DNA from: Bacillota bacterium
Lineage (GTDB): Bacteria; Bacillota; Clostridia; Lachnospirales; Lachnospiraceae
Direction: 5' to 3'
Assembly: GCA_023395555.1 (NCBI GenBank)
Contig: JAEWYQ010000006.1
Coordinates: forward strand, 1-64,000
Length of the DNA: 64,000 nt
Below are positions 8,347 to 17,462 of this stretch, piece by piece; the stretch's first letter is position 1; each line of letters begins with the position of its first letter. Both the position numbers and the translations under genes were made by a program. The notes beneath the pieces were generated by a model. The model was not told the DNA's origin, did not search any database, and worked only from the letters and a program-made list of their open reading frames with translations.

Positions 8347-10716
8347 TCAATATACTCCGCTTCTCTGTACCGAGATATAATTCATAATCAGCTCCACCGC
8401 ATCGTAGCGGGAGATACTGCTCTTCGGATTAAACCTCTGCTCATTGTCCGCCTTCACCAGTCCCAGACCCTTGGCCAGGGCAACAGCGCCCAGATATTTG
8501 CTATCAATGGAAGCCTCGTCGGCAAAGTCTGTTTTATAAATTCCCTTCAGCTGTGCCAGCTTCTCTAAGCCCAGCTTGGAAATGAAGGTCTGAGCCGCTT
8601 CCTCTCTCGTAATCAGCCTGGTATCCTTCTGGCCCGCCTGGGCGGCATCGGTGTAATAACCGTATCCGATCTTATCCATCAGCTCGTTCAGCTCGCCTGC
8701 CGTAATCGCCTGCTCCGGAAGGAATTTGCCGCCGTCAAAGCCGATGTTCATATCTGCAAGAAGCAGGATATTGCGGTAAAGCTTCTCATCCGTAATATCT
8801 TCATAGGCATAGGACTTCGCCGCCTGATACGCCTTGCCGTCATAATCCAGCTGCTCTCCGGTAAAGGGAGAGATTGCGGAGGGGTTGACATCCGGACGGT
8901 ATACAAGACGTACTTCATACTTTATGGAAGCAGGACTGCTACTTTTTGAATCATATTCCCCGATCTGGTTAATCTCATATTTCAGTCCGTAGCCTTCCTT
9001 CGCCAGATAGGCATCCATAGCCTTGGCAGCATCCATAGCGCCCTTGGTGGACTCAAAGCTAACGCTGTCATCCCAGTAGGAGCCAAAGGAATAAATCTTG
9101 CCTGTCACGCCGTCCACGGAACCGTAAAGCCGGTTGTTGGGATACTCCACGCCTTCATTGGTCCGGTTATAGAGATAGGAATAGCCTCCGTACACGCTCT
9201 GGTCATTCTTATAATAGACGACATAATCATTACTGGCCTCCGACAGAACCGATTTACTGAAACGGTCCTTTGCCTGCGCCTTCATAAACTTCTCCAGAAC
9301 TGCTCTGGCTTTTTCTATATCATGGGGAACCTTTACTTCAGTCCACTGATGCTTCACTTCATCATAATAGCTCTTTACAGAAGCATGGAAGCTTAAAATC
9401 TTACCGGTTACGCCGTCTACCGTAGCATAGGCATAGGCCCGGTAATAGCTTGCATCCTTCTCATAATTGATCTCTCTCGGATCATTCAGACTGATATTCC
9501 AGACATAGGAGGCTTTTCCGCTGCTGTCCGTCTGCTTGTTCAGGGTTGCCGACTGCAGAACGAGATTTTTATCCAGATACAGAGCAGAATTACTGGTTAC
9601 CGCTTCGATGGCTTTTTCCTTGGCAATGACCTTTCCCAATTCCTCGATCCGGGCCAACTCCTCTGTGGTCAGCTGAAGAGACATGTCTCCGCCCATTGCC
9701 ATCTTCGCGCTCTCCGTTTCCATCGCCGCAAAGTTGTCCTTTGCTCCGGTATCCCTCCATTCCGCCTTGTTCAGATACACCTCTCCGGTGACCGCATCAA
9801 CGGAGATATAGGGCAGTGTCGGCTCATATACCAGAAACGCCTTCTTCGCCGCCCGTGCTATGCTGTCATACATAGGAATATATCCATAGCCTGAACGGTA
9901 TTCCAGCTTCATTTGCATATTTTCTTTGATCTTTTTAGAGGCCTCCTCCAGGGACAGCTTCGTCGCTGATGACGGTATCTTGGCGCCATACAGCCAGTTG
10001 ACCGTAAGGGCGGTAACCTCTCCCGTGATGCTGTTCACCGACACATTGACATAATTCTCAGGGAAGGGGATGCCCTTCTCCACTCTCTGGAAATGGTATC
10101 CATAATTTCCGTTGTACACACCGTCGAAATCCACGCTGATGTAATTCAGCTTTCCAATAGTATCCGGAACGGTTTTGCTAATAAAATCCTCAGCCGCTTT
10201 CTTAAGCTCCTTCCTCAGATACTTGGATACCCCGGTCTCCCGGTTGGAATAATCGGACTTGTAGTAGTCTATGATATGGAAATCCTTATCACAGCTGACG
10301 CTAATCCGTGCATTCCCATCCTTAGTCCTCCAGTTCATGTTCCAGTATGCACCGGAGTAGGAGCCGAAATCATTAAAATAGTAATCAAATTCCGAATATT
10401 CCGCCGGAATCGTAATCTTGGACTTAACCATCTTAATCGCTGCCTCAAGGGCTGCCTGGGTGGGCTGCTCCGAACTTCCCGGACCTCCCCCTGGGGTAGA
10501 AGCCGCAATTAGCTTCCTCTTTTCCTCTGATACAGTTACTACGGGTGCTTTATCTTCCCCTGCAGCTGCGATGATATCCGCAACCGCGTCCTCTTGTGCT
10601 ATTTCCGCTGCAATCCCTGCCTTCCCGGCAGTCTCAGCCGCGGCCAGCGCTCTGGGCATCGGCAAAGAAGATACCAGAACAACACCGCTTACCATTAGTG
10701 CAATCATTTTCTTCAT
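8347..10716 (-). CDS. Secreted YcdB/YcdC-repeat protein with S-layer homology repeats
   Basis: 789-residue exported protein. The signal peptide (residues 1-25, ending in ALA-A) is followed by an Ala-rich and Pro/Gly linker. Several PepSY-like YcdB/YcdC modules occupy about 85-620; each has a VDGVTG or ITGEV turn, as in VNSITGEVTALTVNW and VDGVTGKIYSFGS. Two or three SLH-type repeats at about 640-785 (GFDGGKFLPEQAITAGEL, DAVELIMNYI) would anchor it to the cell wall. Modules of this type are thought to modulate proteases, but the role here is unproven. The start at 10716 is chosen because it follows GGAAGGGG and begins the signal peptide. Confidence 0.85.
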   Translation of the reverse strand: MKKMIALMVSGVVLVSSLPMPRALAAAETAGKAGIAAEIAQEDAVADIIAAAGEDKAPVVTVSEEKRKLIAASTPGGGPGSSEQPTQAALEAAIKMVKSKITIPAEYSEFDYYFNDFGSYSGAYWNMNWRTKDGNARISVSCDKDFHIIDYYKSDYSNRETGVSKYLRKELKKAAEDFISKTVPDTIGKLNYISVDFDGVYNGNYGYHFQRVEKGIPFPENYVNVSVNSITGEVTALTVNWLYGAKIPSSATKLSLEEASKKIKENMQMKLEYRSGYGYIPMYDSIARAAKKAFLVYEPTLPYISVDAVTGEVYLNKAEWRDTGAKDNFAAMETESAKMAMGGDMSLQLTTEELARIEELGKVIAKEKAIEAVTSNSALYLDKNLVLQSATLNKQTDSSGKASYVWNISLNDPREINYEKDASYYRAYAYATVDGVTGKILSFHASVKSYYDEVKHQWTEVKVPHDIEKARAVLEKFMKAQAKDRFSKSVLSEASNDYVVYYKNDQSVYGGYSYLYNRTNEGVEYPNNRLYGSVDGVTGKIYSFGSYWDDSVSFESTKGAMDAAKAMDAYLAKEGYGLKYEINQIGEYDSKSSSPASIKYEVRLVYRPDVNPSAISPFTGEQLDYDGKAYQAAKSYAYEDITDEKLYRNILLLADMNIGFDGGKFLPEQAITAGELNELMDKIGYGYYTDAAQAGQKDTRLITREEAAQTFISKLGLEKLAQLKGIYKTDFADEASIDSKYLGAVALAKGLGLVKADNEQRFNPKSSISRYDAVELIMNYISVQRSGVY

Positions 10717-10843
10717 AATACCCCTTCCTTTCATTAAAATAGATTTCAGAATTCATCCTTTCCTCTATTAGACGATGAAAAAAATGCCAGGGTTGCATGT
10801 TTTTGTATATCTCATAAAATTTTTCACTTATGGTTTTTTACCC

Positions 10844-10872
10844 TTGCAGTATCGGGGTTAGTTTGCTATACT
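10844..10872 (+). promoter_or_regulatory. Promoter of the MFS transporter gene
   Basis: TTGCAG, 17-base spacer, TATACT, oriented toward the gene starting at 10937. Confidence 0.7.
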
Positions 10873-10936
10873 CTCTAATATTGCCGCCTTGATACTCACT
10901 AGAAAAACCACCGGAAAATAAGAGGAGTCCATTCAT

Positions 10937-12124
10937 ATGATGAATAAGAAAAATAAATATCAGAAAACAATCTATGCCTGTTTTATTGGCTATATCGTAC
11001 AGGCAATTATCAATAATTTTGTCCCGCTGCTCTTTCTCACCTTTCAGCAGACCTATCACATTCCCCTGTCACAAATCACAATGCTGGTTACAATCAACTT
11101 CGGAATACAGTTAACCGTGGATTTACTGGCCATATCCTTTGTAGACAAGATCGGCTATCGCATCTCCATGCTGATCGCACATATCTTCCCGGCTGTCGGG
11201 CTGGCATCCCTGGCCGTGCTGCCGGATCTCTTCGCCGATCCCTTTGCCGGCATATTGATTTCGGTAGTGATCTATGCCACAGGCGGAGGATTGCTGGAGG
11301 TTCTGGTAAGCCCCATCCTGGAAGCCTGCCCTACGGACAATAAGGAAAAAGCAATGAGCTTGTTACACTCCTTCTACTGCTGGGGCCATGTGGGAGTCGT
11401 CCTGATCTCCACCCTGTTCTTCCGTATCTTCGGGATATCCAGCTGGCGGATGCTGGCGGTGATCTGGGCCATTATTCCACTGATGAATGCCATCCTCTTC
11501 GCAAAGGTTCCCATCGCTTCCCTGATCAAGGACGGCGAGACCGGACTGACACTGAAGGAGCTTTTTTCAATTAAAACCTTCTGGGTGCTGATTCTGATGA
11601 TGGTATGTGCCGGTGCCAGCGAGCTGGCGGTCAGTCAGTGGGCCTCCACCTTTGCAGAGAAAGGTCTGGGAGTGAGCAAGACGGTTGGCGATCTGGCCGG
11701 TCCCATGGCCTTTGCGGTATTCATGGGACTATCCCGGGTATTCTATGGGAAATACGGTGATAAAATTAATCTGGACCGTTTTATGACCTACAGTGTATTC
11801 TTATGCATCTTCTCCTACCTGGGAATCTCCCTGATTCCCATTCCCGCACTGGGGTTATTGGGATGCGCACTGTGCGGACTTTCTGTGGGCATTTTGTGGC
11901 CGGGTACCTTCAGTCAGGCCTCCGCTTCCATTAAACGAGGCGGTACCGCAATGTTTGCACTGCTGGCGCTGGCAGGCGATCTGGGCTGCTCCAGCGGTCC
12001 CACCCTGGTAGGATTGGTTTCCAGCCGTTTCGGTGATAATCTGAGGCTGGGAATTCTGGCGGCAATTCTCTTTCCTGTATTAATGCTGATTGCGATCTAC
12101 GGAAATAAAAAACTAAGAGCATAA
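10937..12124 (+). CDS. Major facilitator superfamily transporter
   Basis: 395-residue integral membrane protein with about 12 predicted helices. The N- and C-terminal halves are joined by a loop near residue 200 (KDGETGLTLKEL). The pattern resembles FucP-like or other MFS symporters, such as the helix-4 to helix-5 segment with SLLHSFYCWGHVGV. The substrate cannot be read from the sequence. Two adjacent ATGs (10937, 10940) follow AGAGGAG. It has its own promoter and converges with the minus-strand lipoprotein gene; only 40 bases separate the two stops. Confidence 0.85.
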   Translation: MMNKKNKYQKTIYACFIGYIVQAIINNFVPLLFLTFQQTYHIPLSQITMLVTINFGIQLTVDLLAISFVDKIGYRISMLIAHIFPAVGLASLAVLPDLFADPFAGILISVVIYATGGGLLEVLVSPILEACPTDNKEKAMSLLHSFYCWGHVGVVLISTLFFRIFGISSWRMLAVIWAIIPLMNAILFAKVPIASLIKDGETGLTLKELFSIKTFWVLILMMVCAGASELAVSQWASTFAEKGLGVSKTVGDLAGPMAFAVFMGLSRVFYGKYGDKINLDRFMTYSVFLCIFSYLGISLIPIPALGLLGCALCGLSVGILWPGTFSQASASIKRGGTAMFALLALAGDLGCSSGPTLVGLVSSRFGDNLRLGILAAILFPVLMLIAIYGNKKLRA

Positions 12125-12164
12125 ATAGATAGGAAGGCTCCGCATAAACAGTTCCGTTTTACTA

Positions 12165-13838
12165 TCAATCTCCCGACCAGAATGCCACCTGATCCTGAAT
12201 CAGTCTGGTCAGCATCTCATTGGCTGTATCAATCCCCGCCGCTTTGAAGCTGCTCTGCAGCTTATCCCAGTTAGCGTCAAATTCACCTTCCTTGGACATA
12301 ACGCAGGCAATCAGTCCCGGCCAGGCAATTTCATCCAGCTTCGTAACATAACTGCTGAATTCATCCGGTACGTTCTGTCTGTAAACCGGCGCATAAGGTG
12401 GAATATCAAACTCACTTGCCTGAGGAAAGATATCGATCAGCAGCTCAACGCCCCACGCTTTTCTTGCCTTATTCTGTATACCCGTATAATTCATAATTAC
12501 GGAATCCTTTGAGGTTGTGGTATAGGTCGACCCCGTGGAATCTACCACACCATCCCCATAGCACGGCCAGGGATAGTTATGAAGACCAATTCCGGTTTTA
12601 TCCTTGTAATCCACCTCTTCCCGGGATCTTCTGATCTCATCTTCCGTTCTGTATCTGTGTCCGTTCTCATCAATAAAATAATTTACATCCTTCAGCCCCC
12701 AGTGAATCAGCACCTGCGCTTCATCGGTACAGAGCCAGTCCAGGAACTTAACCGCTCTGACGGGGTCCTTGCAGGCCTTCGTAATGCCGACTCCCCAGCC
12801 GACGGTAAGGCCCTGGTTCATTAATGAGGCTGCCTTCTGATCTTCCCTCATGGTTACAGGAAGCCCCGCATAATTTCTCTCTGATTTTCCGGCGGCTCTC
12901 AATGCCGTCTCGGCATCCGCATAATCCCAATCGGCATCCATCAGGCCCAGAACGCGTCCGGAGGAAATCTTGGCTATATAATCGTCATGTGTCTGTGTGG
13001 CAAAATCCTTATCCAGAACCCCTTCCAGATACATCCGGTTCAGCCATTGATAATATTCCTTCTGACCTTCCGCGGCATGTTTGTAAGTCGCCTTGAAATT
13101 GTTTTTGTCATCTATAATCCACTGTCCGTTATCCGGTGAAGCGTTAGCAATGAATCCGGAGGGATTCGACAGGGTAATATACCAGTGCCAATCGGAACAG
13201 GATAAGCTGATGCCAATGGTTTCGAGACCGTCAATCCGGGGATTGGCTTCCCTATAATCCTTGATCATCTCCCCATACTGCTCTAAGGTTCTGGGAATCT
13301 CCCAGTTATTGGCCTCCAGCACTGCAAACTGCAGCTGCGCGGTTCCGCTGGAACTGTAATAGGTTCCTCCGACACGGTTGCTGGACAGCTGATAGATACC
13401 GGGATCTTCCTTCGTATAACGTAATTTGTTATACTCTTCTCCATACAAGGCTTTTATATTCGGCCCATACTGATCGATCAGGTCTGACATATCGATTAAA
13501 GCCCCCGCATAGACCAGGGCGTCCGAATCCCCCTTTGCAAAAATCAGATCCGGATATTCCTCCGATGCAATCATGAGGGCAATTCTCTGATCATCGCCGT
13601 CCACAGGAAAATCCAGCTCCAAAGTTACTCCGGTCCGCCTTGTAATCTCCTGTGCCACAGGATCGATCCAGGGATCTTCTTTACTTCCGTCGGCACTGTA
13701 AAATGTGAATGTGATGGGTTCCAATGTCCCGGCTCCCGATTCCGCAGAGGATCCGCTTTTTGTTTCGGATATGCTGCATCCCGCCGGCATAACCGTCAGC
13801 ATGCATATCAGCAGCCATATCCCCCTTCTCCTTTTCAT
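12165..13838 (-). CDS. Extracellular solute-binding lipoprotein (LplA-like)
   Basis: 557-residue precursor of a large family-1 solute-binding protein of the type used for oligosaccharides. The lipobox PAGC places the lipidated cysteine at residue 21. A Ser/Gly/Glu-rich tether follows, then the binding fold (EEYPDLIFAKGDSDALVYAGALIDMSDLIDQYGP). The usual partners, the LplB and YtcP permeases, are absent from this neighbourhood. The gene lies 54 bases downstream of a YesM-type kinase in the same direction, so it may act as a sensing co-receptor or serve a distant transporter. Confidence 0.88.
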   Translation of the reverse strand: MKRRRGIWLLICMLTVMPAGCSISETKSGSSAESGAGTLEPITFTFYSADGSKEDPWIDPVAQEITRRTGVTLELDFPVDGDDQRIALMIASEEYPDLIFAKGDSDALVYAGALIDMSDLIDQYGPNIKALYGEEYNKLRYTKEDPGIYQLSSNRVGGTYYSSSGTAQLQFAVLEANNWEIPRTLEQYGEMIKDYREANPRIDGLETIGISLSCSDWHWYITLSNPSGFIANASPDNGQWIIDDKNNFKATYKHAAEGQKEYYQWLNRMYLEGVLDKDFATQTHDDYIAKISSGRVLGLMDADWDYADAETALRAAGKSERNYAGLPVTMREDQKAASLMNQGLTVGWGVGITKACKDPVRAVKFLDWLCTDEAQVLIHWGLKDVNYFIDENGHRYRTEDEIRRSREEVDYKDKTGIGLHNYPWPCYGDGVVDSTGSTYTTTSKDSVIMNYTGIQNKARKAWGVELLIDIFPQASEFDIPPYAPVYRQNVPDEFSSYVTKLDEIAWPGLIACVMSKEGEFDANWDKLQSSFKAAGIDTANEMLTRLIQDQVAFWSGD

Positions 13839-13891
13839 TTACGTAACCCTCCCCTTAAATATTCTCCGTGTCATAAGCACCCCTTTGCTGC

Positions 13892-15670
13892 TTACCTGCG
13901 CGGAATACTGATCTGTACTACTGTTTTTACCATGGGCTCGCTTTGTATGGTGATTCCATATTTCTCACCATACATCAGCTTTACTCTCTGGTTTACATTT
14001 CTTAATCCGATATGACTTCCCATTTTATCAGGAGCCGACTGAATGCTCTCTCTCATCTCCTGCAGTCTTTCTTCCGAAAACCCGATTCCGTTATCCATTA
14101 TCTGAATACGGACGGTATCCTCCGCTTCGTCCACTAGAATTTCAATATGCCCGGCTCCTTTCTTCGTCTCGATTCCATGAACCATGGCATTTTCTACAAT
14201 GGGCTGAAGAATCAGCGGAATTGTATAAATCTCTTCCGCATCACAATTCACCTGGATATGATAGGTAACCCGGTCCTCAAACCGGTACTTCTGTATCTTC
14301 AGATACGCCTCTACCATGGCCAGCTCCTGCCGCAGCGTCACCCGCTTATCCTTAACCTGCAGATTATGGCGCATGATTTTGCCCAGCATCTTGGTAATAT
14401 CCTCGATCTCATACTCCCCGTTCACTCTTGCCTTCATCCGGATTGTCTCCAGGGTGTTGTACAGAAAATGCGGATTAATCTGGCTGGCAAGCATATTGTA
14501 TTCCATCTCCTTCTGCCTGCTGTACAGTATCTCCTTTTGAATCTGTTCTTCCGAGACCCGGTTAATCAAAGCTTCTATATTATTAATCATCAGGCTCAGA
14601 TCATCATAGAGGGAGCTTATCTCATCCTCTCCCCCGATCTTCTCCGCAATATCGAACTGTCCCCGGGAGGCTTTATGAATCTGTATCTTGAAATTATTGA
14701 CTCTGCTGCTGAAATTCCAGGCAAAGATACTGATAATCGAAATTGCAAACACGAAGCTCCCCATAATAATCAGTATACTTTGCTGGCTCTGCTGGTTTGC
14801 CTTTTTCAACATATCCTTATAGGGCCGGATGCTTACCACGGAAAGCTTATCCACAAGACCGGTATACACCACGGGGATCACGGTCAGCACCGCATCCTCC
14901 CCCTTGTACAGTACATTTCTGCTTTTTTCATTCTCCGGCATTTCTTTTAACAGGGACAGCAATTCGCCCTTCTCCGTGCCTTCCGAATTACTATAAACCA
15001 CTTCATCATTATTTAATACCAGCACGGTTTCCGTATCATGCCCCCTCAAAGGAAACAGGATTCGTTCCTCCTTCATTGCGATGACGGCAATCCCCACCGT
15101 GCCTCCCTCCTTGGTCCGGATGATTCGGGAAAAGGAAAGGTATTTCTTATAATTCAGGGAATCTCCGTGAAATTCACAGATTAATCTTCCGTTCTCACTC
15201 AAGGTCTTCCGGAACCAGGGCAGCTGCCTCACCTCGTCGTCAATGATGGCTACCCTTAGATTCCGGGACAGGGTAGGATTATTGAAATAGAAGCAGACAT
15301 TCTCAATCTCCTGGTTATAGTACAACAGGCAGACATTTCGAAGAGTCTTATTCATCTCATTGTAATCGTTGACCAGCTCTTCCGAACTGTAGTATTGATG
15401 TGTCCCCAGCTTTTCTATAATTTCAAGGAAATACAGCCGCCTCGAAGCCTCCGCTATGGATCGGACATTCTTATAAATTCCGTCTCCTATCAGCTGAAGC
15501 TCTGAAACCTCTGAATCCTTATTTTGCTGAATTAAAATGTTCTTCGTCCCATTAATCAGATACAGGCTGACAAACAGCATCGGAAGGAAACCGCCTATAA
15601 TGTAGATCAGAAACATCTTTCTCCTTATGGTAAGCTCCTTCTGTATCCATACCCATCCTTTACCCTTCAT
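13892..15670 (-). CDS. YesM-type sensor histidine kinase
   Basis: 592-residue membrane kinase. Helix 1 lies at about 18-42, an extracytoplasmic Cache-like domain at about 45-290 and helix 2 at about 296-318, followed by a HAMP segment. The His_kinase domain has the phospho-acceptor motif QINPHFLYNTLE around 395-406. The ATPase domain carries PLILQPIVENAMVHG and MDNGIGFS. Kinases of this family normally pair with an AraC-type response regulator (YesN) and control sugar uptake. No response regulator is present here: the flanking genes are the lipoprotein (downstream) and a GGDEF remnant (upstream). Confidence 0.92.
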   Translation of the reverse strand: MKGKGWVWIQKELTIRRKMFLIYIIGGFLPMLFVSLYLINGTKNILIQQNKDSEVSELQLIGDGIYKNVRSIAEASRRLYFLEIIEKLGTHQYYSSEELVNDYNEMNKTLRNVCLLYYNQEIENVCFYFNNPTLSRNLRVAIIDDEVRQLPWFRKTLSENGRLICEFHGDSLNYKKYLSFSRIIRTKEGGTVGIAVIAMKEERILFPLRGHDTETVLVLNNDEVVYSNSEGTEKGELLSLLKEMPENEKSRNVLYKGEDAVLTVIPVVYTGLVDKLSVVSIRPYKDMLKKANQQSQQSILIIMGSFVFAISIISIFAWNFSSRVNNFKIQIHKASRGQFDIAEKIGGEDEISSLYDDLSLMINNIEALINRVSEEQIQKEILYSRQKEMEYNMLASQINPHFLYNTLETIRMKARVNGEYEIEDITKMLGKIMRHNLQVKDKRVTLRQELAMVEAYLKIQKYRFEDRVTYHIQVNCDAEEIYTIPLILQPIVENAMVHGIETKKGAGHIEILVDEAEDTVRIQIMDNGIGFSEERLQEMRESIQSAPDKMGSHIGLRNVNQRVKLMYGEKYGITIQSEPMVKTVVQISIPRR

Positions 15671-15697
15671 ACCTGTCCCCTATGCCGGCCTGCCGTT

Positions 15698-16300
15698 TTA
15701 CGGCACCCTCTTTTTCTTCGCCCTTACTTTATTCCGGTGCTTATACTCGTACATTCTCCCATCTGCAACGCTTAATAAATCATTGACCGTTAGAGCATTG
15801 TCCTGACTAACCTCAATCAAACCATAGCTGAAGCCGCGGTGGTAATGGCTCCCCTCCAGCAGCTTGGAGCCAATCAGGGCCGTTCTTAACGCTTCCATCT
15901 TTTCCTTTGCTTTCCCTTCTTTCCAGCCTTGAGCCAGGACCATGAATTCATCTCCGCCCAGCCGGCACAGAACCGCGTCGGAGGAAAAGCTTCGCAGAGC
16001 CTCCGCCACTGCCACAATATAATTATCGCCCTCGGAATGTCCGAAGCTGTCATTTACACATTTCAAATTGTCAATATCTACAAAGCAAAGAACAGATGCC
16101 CTGTGCTCCGCAACCCACTCATTCAGTTCCTGCATACCGTAGTGGCGGTTATACAGGCGGGTCAGACGGTCCGTATAAGCGATGTCATGCAAATCAGCCA
16201 GATACTCCTTCTCCGTGCTTACATCCGTGAGCATAAATGCATCCGCACAGCGCCCCCGCCAGCTGATAGGATGTATTTCCGCCGCAAAATACTGAACACG
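15698..16300 (-). pseudogene. Truncated PAS-GGDEF diguanylate cyclase
   Basis: The GGDEF domain (RLGGDEF, with TDRLTRLYNRHYG before it and LSVADGRMYEYK after it) is intact for a c-di-GMP synthase. The only ATG, at 16234, has no ribosome binding site. Reading on upstream in frame gives about 20 more residues that look like the end of a PAS-type sensor (VQYFAAEIHPISWRG). The frame is then closed by TAG at 16301-16303. The gene has therefore lost its 5-prime sensor region. The remaining 178 residues might still be made from 16234, but this is uncertain. Confidence 0.7.
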
Positions 16301-16699
16301 CTATGTTTTTTTCCTGCCAAAAATGCATTTTCCATATACACTTGCTCCTTTATTCGTTAAAATTGTTACAAGTCAGCTTGCCGGCGTTCAATCCATACAT
16401 TTTATAGTCGATAGGTTTTATACAAGTTATTATAGTGGATCTTCCGGTACTTTCATAGGGGGGAACTGCAAAATTTATTCTGCTTTTCCCTTTCCTGTGA
16501 TTATATCTCATAATCCGATTAATTTCTACAATTTCTGAGGAATAAAACCGAATCTTTTTAATGAAACATGGAAATACTACAAAGTGTATCATAGTATGTT
16601 TTTATGTAGCATTTCAAAAGCTATTGTAAGTAAGGTTAATTTTGTAAACTTATAACATACAAACAAACGTCACAGGCTACAAAATCGAGGTGAAATCGA

Positions 16700-17029
16700 A
16701 TGCGGCAAGGATTAGGCAAAAGAATAAATCAGTTACGCAAGAGTAAAGGCATGACCTCTGAGCAGCTATCGGAATTGTGCGGAGTAAATGCAGTGCATAT
16801 CCGCAGAATTGAAAGCGGAGGTAGTCTGCCCAGTTTTACTCTTTTTGTGAAGATATGCAATGTGCTGGGAACCTCGGCAGACTATCTGCTGGGTGAGCTT
16901 CTGAATCATCCGGTCATACCGGACAATGTAAAGCAGCTGGGCAAGCAGCTGAAACATCTGTCACCGGAGCAGATGGAAATGATCAATGAGATGGTGGAGG
17001 TAATGATCCGGTACACTACGAAAGAATAA
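16700..17029 (+). CDS. XRE-family regulator
   Basis: 109-residue DNA-binding protein. The helix-turn-helix spans about residues 5-62 (MTSEQLSELCGVNAVHIRRIESG). A C-terminal helix (SPEQMEMINEMVEVM) suits dimerisation. It is a paralogue of the protein at 28493-28816, sharing the layout and the SPEQ tail. GAGGTG precedes the ATG by 7 bases. The 400 bases upstream (16304-16680) contain no gene that I can support. Confidence 0.9.
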   Translation: MRQGLGKRINQLRKSKGMTSEQLSELCGVNAVHIRRIESGGSLPSFTLFVKICNVLGTSADYLLGELLNHPVIPDNVKQLGKQLKHLSPEQMEMINEMVEVMIRYTTKE

Positions 17030-17070
17030 CAAAGAATAACAAAAACAGGTGAATTTTCTTATTTTTTGTC

Positions 17071-17098
17071 TTGCTTTTCTCTTTTTGTATCCTATAAT
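17071..17098 (+). promoter_or_regulatory. Promoter of the small helical protein gene
   Basis: TTGCTT, 16-base spacer, TATAAT, oriented toward the gene at 17144. Confidence 0.55.
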
Positions 17099-17143
17099 GA
17101 TACTTAGGTAATTGTAATGTTACAAAAGGAAGGATTAGAGAGA

Positions 17144-17389
17144 ATGACAGAAAAAGAAAAATCAATGTTAATTAAACAGGCCGGAAAACTCTATTTATTG
17201 GGACTAACCGTAGAAAACCACAGAGAACAGCTGCGGCAGCTGGTAGAGGAAAGGATGCCCTATGATTCTCCTCAGATGAAAACGGCTCTCGCTAAATTTG
17301 AAGCGGCGGACAGCGAATGGAAACGGTTGGAGCAGGAATATTTAAAACATAGGGAACAGCTTGCAATAAAAAAAGAAAACAGGTATTAA
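17144..17389 (+). CDS. Hypothetical small helical protein
   Basis: 81 residues, nearly all predicted helical, highly charged and without membrane segments (TEKEKSMLIKQAGKLYLLGL, then ADSEWKRLEQEYLKHREQL). No family recognised. The start is ATG 17144, about 10 bases after AAGGAAGG; the open frame reaches back to 17117, but that part overlaps the ribosome binding site. It follows the XRE gene but has its own putative promoter. Confidence 0.7.
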   Translation: MTEKEKSMLIKQAGKLYLLGLTVENHREQLRQLVEERMPYDSPQMKTALAKFEAADSEWKRLEQEYLKHREQLAIKKENRY

Positions 17390-17407
17390 TTTCATATTAG
17401 AGCAGAG

Positions 17408-17456
17408 AAAGACCCGGAACCACAGAACCTTCATTCCCATGATTCCGGGTCTTTTC
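17408..17456. terminator. Convergent terminator
   Basis: AAGACCCGGAA/TTCCGGGTCTT stem (17409-17419 with 17443-17453) with a T-rich flank on the plus side and an A-rich flank on the other. It separates the plus-strand small gene from the minus-strand chemoreceptor. Confidence 0.75.
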
Positions 17457-17462
17457 CCGGGT

